From: Siphonodentalium dalli
Lineage: Eukaryota > Mollusca > Scaphopoda > Gadilida > Siphonodentaliidae
Reading direction: 5' to 3'
Assembly (NCBI GenBank): GCA_032622095.1
Contig: CP136066.1
Coordinates: 187,338,716-187,402,715 of the forward strand
Length of the DNA stretch: 64,000 nt
Under the pieces are notes generated by a model. It searched no databases and was not told the origin of the DNA. It saw nothing but the letters and a program-made list of their open reading frames with translations. Shown piece after piece: positions 60,712 to 64,000 of the stretch. Position 1 is the first letter of the stretch. Each line of letters starts with the position of its first letter. A program made the translations under genes and the position numbers.

Positions 60712-61660
60712 AGTCGGATTCCTTATGTCGAAAAAAATGGTCGCGCGTTTTCGGAATGTTAAAAGCGATATGAGAACAGTTTCTATACCACCAGTGTGTC
60801 TGTTTTCAGAATCTACCTGTTTCCAGCTTGATATTTTAGTGGAAACAGGTTTGTGTGAGGCTTTTGTTTGTGTACCCCTCAATTTTTTCCCCGTCCACCT
60901 GGTAATACAAACATGCTATTACTCACAGCAAGTTCGGTAAGTGGTTTTCTTTGTTCTTGGAAATCGAAAAACATGGGGAGATATTGCCACAAATTACTTA
61001 ATTACATATCTTAATGTGGAATTTTATCAAAAATCATCAGACGAATTGCATTTATGACTGCATTTTCAATTTTCTTTCCCAAATATTAAGGTATTGTATG
61101 TTCTTAAAATAAGCTATATCACATATAGATGAACATGAACAATCTACAAGGACATCTTGATCATATTCCACAAACAAAACTTCGATACATCGATTTTTGG
61201 TAAAGATATCGCAGAAAAGCTAACCCTACCCCCACCCTCGATGATTTCACAAGTCAGATTCCTTTGGTCGAAAACAACGGTCGCGCCATTTCGGATTGTC
61301 TAAGACGACATGCGAACGGTTTATTTATCAACAGCGTGTCTACTTTCAGAGTTTACATGTGTCCAGTTGAAATTTTATTGAAAAAAAGAAGAGTTTTTGG
61401 ACTGTTTTAATAATTTAAAGAGCGTTTGCTTATTGTACAAATATTAATCCTCATAACTAACCTTCTGGTGGACTGTGCGAGTTGAAATTAACAAACGTAT
61501 CAAATATGGTGGTATACTTTCAGAGTCTACTTGATTCCAGTCTGATATTTTAGTGAAAACAAATTGTTTGGACGGTTTAAAAAATTTAAAGAGCGTTTCC
61601 TGATTATACAAATATTAACTAACACGATTAGCCTTTTCATGAATTGCGCAAGTTGAAATT
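60712..61660 (+). repeat. Degenerate direct repeats beyond the array edge
   Basis: GTCGGATTCCTTATGTCGAA (60712) and GTCAGATTCCTTTGGTCGAA (61253) open related stretches of about 130 bp that include GGTCGCGC..TTTCGGA and end in TTTCAGAGTTTACATGTGTC-like sequence. The latter part recurs a third time from about 61516. Copies 2 and 3 continue in parallel through TTTAAAGAGCGTTT (about 61426 and 61595) to GAGTTGAAATT/AAGTTGAAATT. No coding frame was recognised. Confidence 0.65.
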
Positions 61661-61973
61661 GTGCTCATATGTCAAGTATGACTCTGAAATGTATTTTTGA
61701 GAATGGTGTCAGATAAAGTCTCCGCTGGTACAGTACTATAGTTGCGAACAAAACTAACGTTTGACCCTATAAAGAGTTTGACAATTTACTCAAATGTTCA
61801 CTTGGTGGAACTTAATGGCTATCATATATGCATGGCTATTACATGTACTCTATCGTAACTACATGTGATTTTACAAAATTAACATGCAATATAGTCAGGC
61901 CACCAGATACAGTAGTTGATAAAAGTGTGGTTCACACCAATCATATACATCACAATCACGTGCTTCGGTGATA
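61661..61973. other. Intergenic DNA, nothing recognised
   Basis: AT-rich sequence with no repeat or gene that I could support. Confidence 0.35.
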
Positions 61974-62168
61974 ATGTCCACTATTATACACAAGCAATGT
62001 TTATCAAGACTAAAGTTTCAGGATGTCGTTGTAAAATTGATTGATGGTGTTTTTTCATCAATTGACAAAATTAATGTTTATTGCCAGGACGAAGTACCGC
62101 ATAATACGGAGTTGTGTGCTAACAAATCTGGGAGTCATATTTATGTAAGTGTCAGTCAAAACTTTTAG
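61974..62168 (+). pseudogene. Possible coding remnant next to an inserted element
   Basis: A frame from ATG 61974 to TAG at 62166 encodes 64 residues with a reasonable composition (LKFQDVVVKLIDGVFSSIDK, CQDEVPHNTELCANKSGSHI). It ends exactly where the element at 62165 begins, because the element's TA supplies the stop. A GTAAGT at about 62143 could be a splice donor. I recognise no family. It may be an exon, a decayed transposon gene, or chance. Confidence 0.25.
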
Positions 62169-63358
62169 GACATGGGAATATTTTTTTTATTTCGTGACCA
62201 CGAAATAACAAATTCGTGGCCATGAAATAAATAATTCGTGGTCACGAAATAAATAATTCGTGGCCACGAAACAACTAATTGTGATGTACGATCGTCAGTC
62301 CCATTGTTGTAATGGAAGCGAATAGAGATGATCTGGTTGTAATTGTCCAACATCTTGACATGAGCCACGGCGATTTGAGATAAAGAGTGTTTTAGGGTGG
62401 CCCGTAAAACAAATTAAGTAATAACCCCTTTCACCAACCCGATCCAAAGTTGCCGCCGTCCTGGGGTGGGTTACATAGGCACCCACGACATTCAGTATAT
62501 CTTATGGCCACGCTGCAGCACCAATTATACCACATCAAATAAGGGGTCGGGATATTGTATAGGTGTCAGATTTGAACCCATCTGGGGTGGCCATTTAGGA
62601 TCGGGGATGATAAAAGCGGGTGAACATTTAGTTTGTCTCAGGGGTCACCCTACAACACACTGTATTCGACCTAAAATGGGGGGTGTGTGCATGGTACCAT
62701 GTATGGTCCCCTTTGGTCAGCTATCATTTTCGCTCGAGTGGGCTGAAGGTGTGAAAAATTAGTTTGCTTTGTGAGCCACGGCACCCTTTATTTGATCTAT
62801 ATCGGTCAAGTGACCGAGAAATAATATGTACCCCCATTTGACTCATTCTGAGTGGCGACCTTTTTGGATCGGGGATGGTTGAAAGGGGTGAATATTTATA
62901 AGCTTGTATTGGGCCCACCCTATAAAAAAAAACCTTATTCGACTTAAATCGGCCAATATGCCGAGAGAAATGGCATTCCCATTCGATCCCTTGGCCTTGT
63001 GGTAAAAACTAATGAAATTCAGTTTGTCTTGGAGCCACCTGACCCGTGTTTCCCCGTTCTTTCAGGACTAGTTTATATAGGACGCCCAAATACCCATAGA
63101 GCCCGGGTCCCACACCATAATGGGTTTATAGTAGCTTCTCTGCGATCGTACACATTGTTTCTAAAACAGCATCAAGTTAGTGTAACCATACCGTAAAGGT
63201 ATCTGGATATATGCAAAGGTCAATCAGTTATTTCGTGGCCACGAATTAGTATTTCGTGACGACGAATTAGTTATTTCTTGGCCACCAAATTAGTTATTTT
63301 GTGGCCACGAATTAGTATTTCTTGGTCACGAAATACAAAACAAATTCTCATGTCCTAA
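62165..63358. mobile_element. TA-flanked inverted-repeat element with TTCGTGGCCACGAA arrays
   Basis: Termini TTAGGACATGGGAAT (left) and the complement of ATTCTCATGTCCTAA (right) are inverse. TA sits at 62166-62167 and 63356-63357 next to GGACATG. Each subterminal region of about 100 bp is a series of ATTCGTGGCCACGAAATAA-like palindromes (62190-62280 and 63229-63331). The interior has about four degenerate direct units of roughly 130 bp (phrases near 62623, 62754, 62890 and 63013), plus an inverted unit at 62369-62457 matching 62857-62955 (GGATCGGGGATGGTTGAAAG). No transposase frame was recognised; short ORFs inside are fragmentary. Confidence 0.65.
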
Positions 63359-64000
63359 ACCAGCCACCGTAACTTATGGATCATTCTGTTTTAGTATTAA
63401 ATTTGGAGAAATCCGACCAGCATCAATGTAACAACTACAACAACTCATCTATGCCAATGATATGTTTAGCCATATAGATGTGGATAGGGCGGTATTGTTT
63501 AAAAATGTTAAAGAATGTTATCATGTCCATGTGCATTGCTATATATTGCTGGGCTTATATAGATGGTTGTTCTATAATTCCTGGTCGGGTTTATTTAAAC
63601 TGGGAGTTTAAATTATGTTTATCTGATGATAAAGAAAACACTTTCTCCGTCCACTCGATACCTCCCCCGGGATACATGTTTCACATACTAAATTAATATC
63701 TTAGTCAACACAACAAATCTCTCCCTCAAATACTTTGCCACAAGAATAACAATAAATTGTCAGCATAAATAGGCAAAATTAGATAGTGTCTATAGTCAGA
63801 TGGTATTGGTTATGTTCAAATTGTGACACATATATGAAACTGTACATATTTGTGCCCCATGGGCCATTGATCGAGAAACTTAGTCTAGGAAATTACCAGG
63901 AATTCACTTGAAATTGCAATTATAGCTTATAGGGTCGTAATTCGACGTTTGCGTTTCCGATACAGTTAATACCCAAATGTGAAATTTGAGATGTATACCT
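63359..64000. other. Right flank with one possible coding remnant
   Basis: A + frame at 63478-63696 encodes 72 residues ending ...VYLNWEFKLCLSDDKENTF and a proline-rich tail. The composition is plausible for protein, but no family is recognised. The remaining sequence to the window end is AT-rich and featureless. Confidence 0.25.

Noticed and set aside
60445-60882. 145-residue minus-strand ORF at the right array edge
   Set aside because: It crosses from array to unrelated flank, includes a poly-C-derived glycine run, and has no family features.
1-64000. tRNA genes or an LTR/LINE coding element
   Set aside because: No tRNA B-box with a foldable cloverleaf, and no reverse-transcriptase or integrase motif, was seen in any frame.

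Overview
This is an animal nuclear genomic window. It contains one recognisable protein-coding gene with spliceosomal introns, many short non-autonomous DNA transposons, and a very large tandem array. The gene encodes SRP9, a small subunit of the signal recognition particle. The dense TA-, TTAA- and TTA-flanked inverted-repeat elements, the abundant ACATGTAC/ACCGGTA motifs and the AT-rich intergenic DNA fit an aquatic invertebrate, such as a mollusc or an invertebrate deuterostome. The sequence alone does not fix the phylum. Nothing bacterial, viral or organellar was recognised.

Positions 1-5.9 kb are gene-poor. They hold a probable hAT element end (about 245-357), a SINE/MITE-like repeat (about 770-1118), a GC-rich inverted-repeat element (2140-2483), and a TA-flanked MITE (2996-3365) nested in an older repeat. 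An unidentified 58-residue ORF (5490-5666) lies just upstream of SRP9.

Positions 5.9-12.0 kb hold SRP9 on the + strand. Three coding exons (5999-6070, 7576-7644, 11332-11430) encode 79 residues, with an ETS-type site just upstream and a candidate poly(A) signal near 12020. The introns are filled with transposon relics. One is a TTAA-flanked, piggyBac-like foldback element that ends 27 bases before the exon 3 splice acceptor.

Positions 12.0-14.9 kb are non-coding. They contain a 213-bp near-perfect TA-flanked hairpin (12229-12441), two more inverted-repeat elements, and a 100-N assembly gap (14946-15045).

Positions 15046-60711 (about 45.7 kb, 71% of the window) are one tandem array. It has fifteen units of 2.5-3.7 kb plus a truncated last unit. 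Each unit has a poly-C tract, two to four blocks of a 21-bp minisatellite (GATGTAACCATTACAAAC...) separated by conserved spacers, and a longer 1.2-1.5 kb segment with no minisatellite. Unit length differs mainly in the number of minisatellite-plus-spacer modules. Diagnostic variants show subfamilies, recent unit duplications, a mosaic unit, one transposon-bearing unit and one deletion/fusion unit. I found no conserved reading frame or RNA gene in the unit; all short ORFs there look fortuitous.

Positions 60.7-64 kb are non-array DNA. They hold a degenerate three-copy repeat and a 1.2-kb TA-flanked inverted-repeat element rich in TTCGTGGCCACGAA palindromes (62165-63358). Two short reading frames that may be coding relics flank it.
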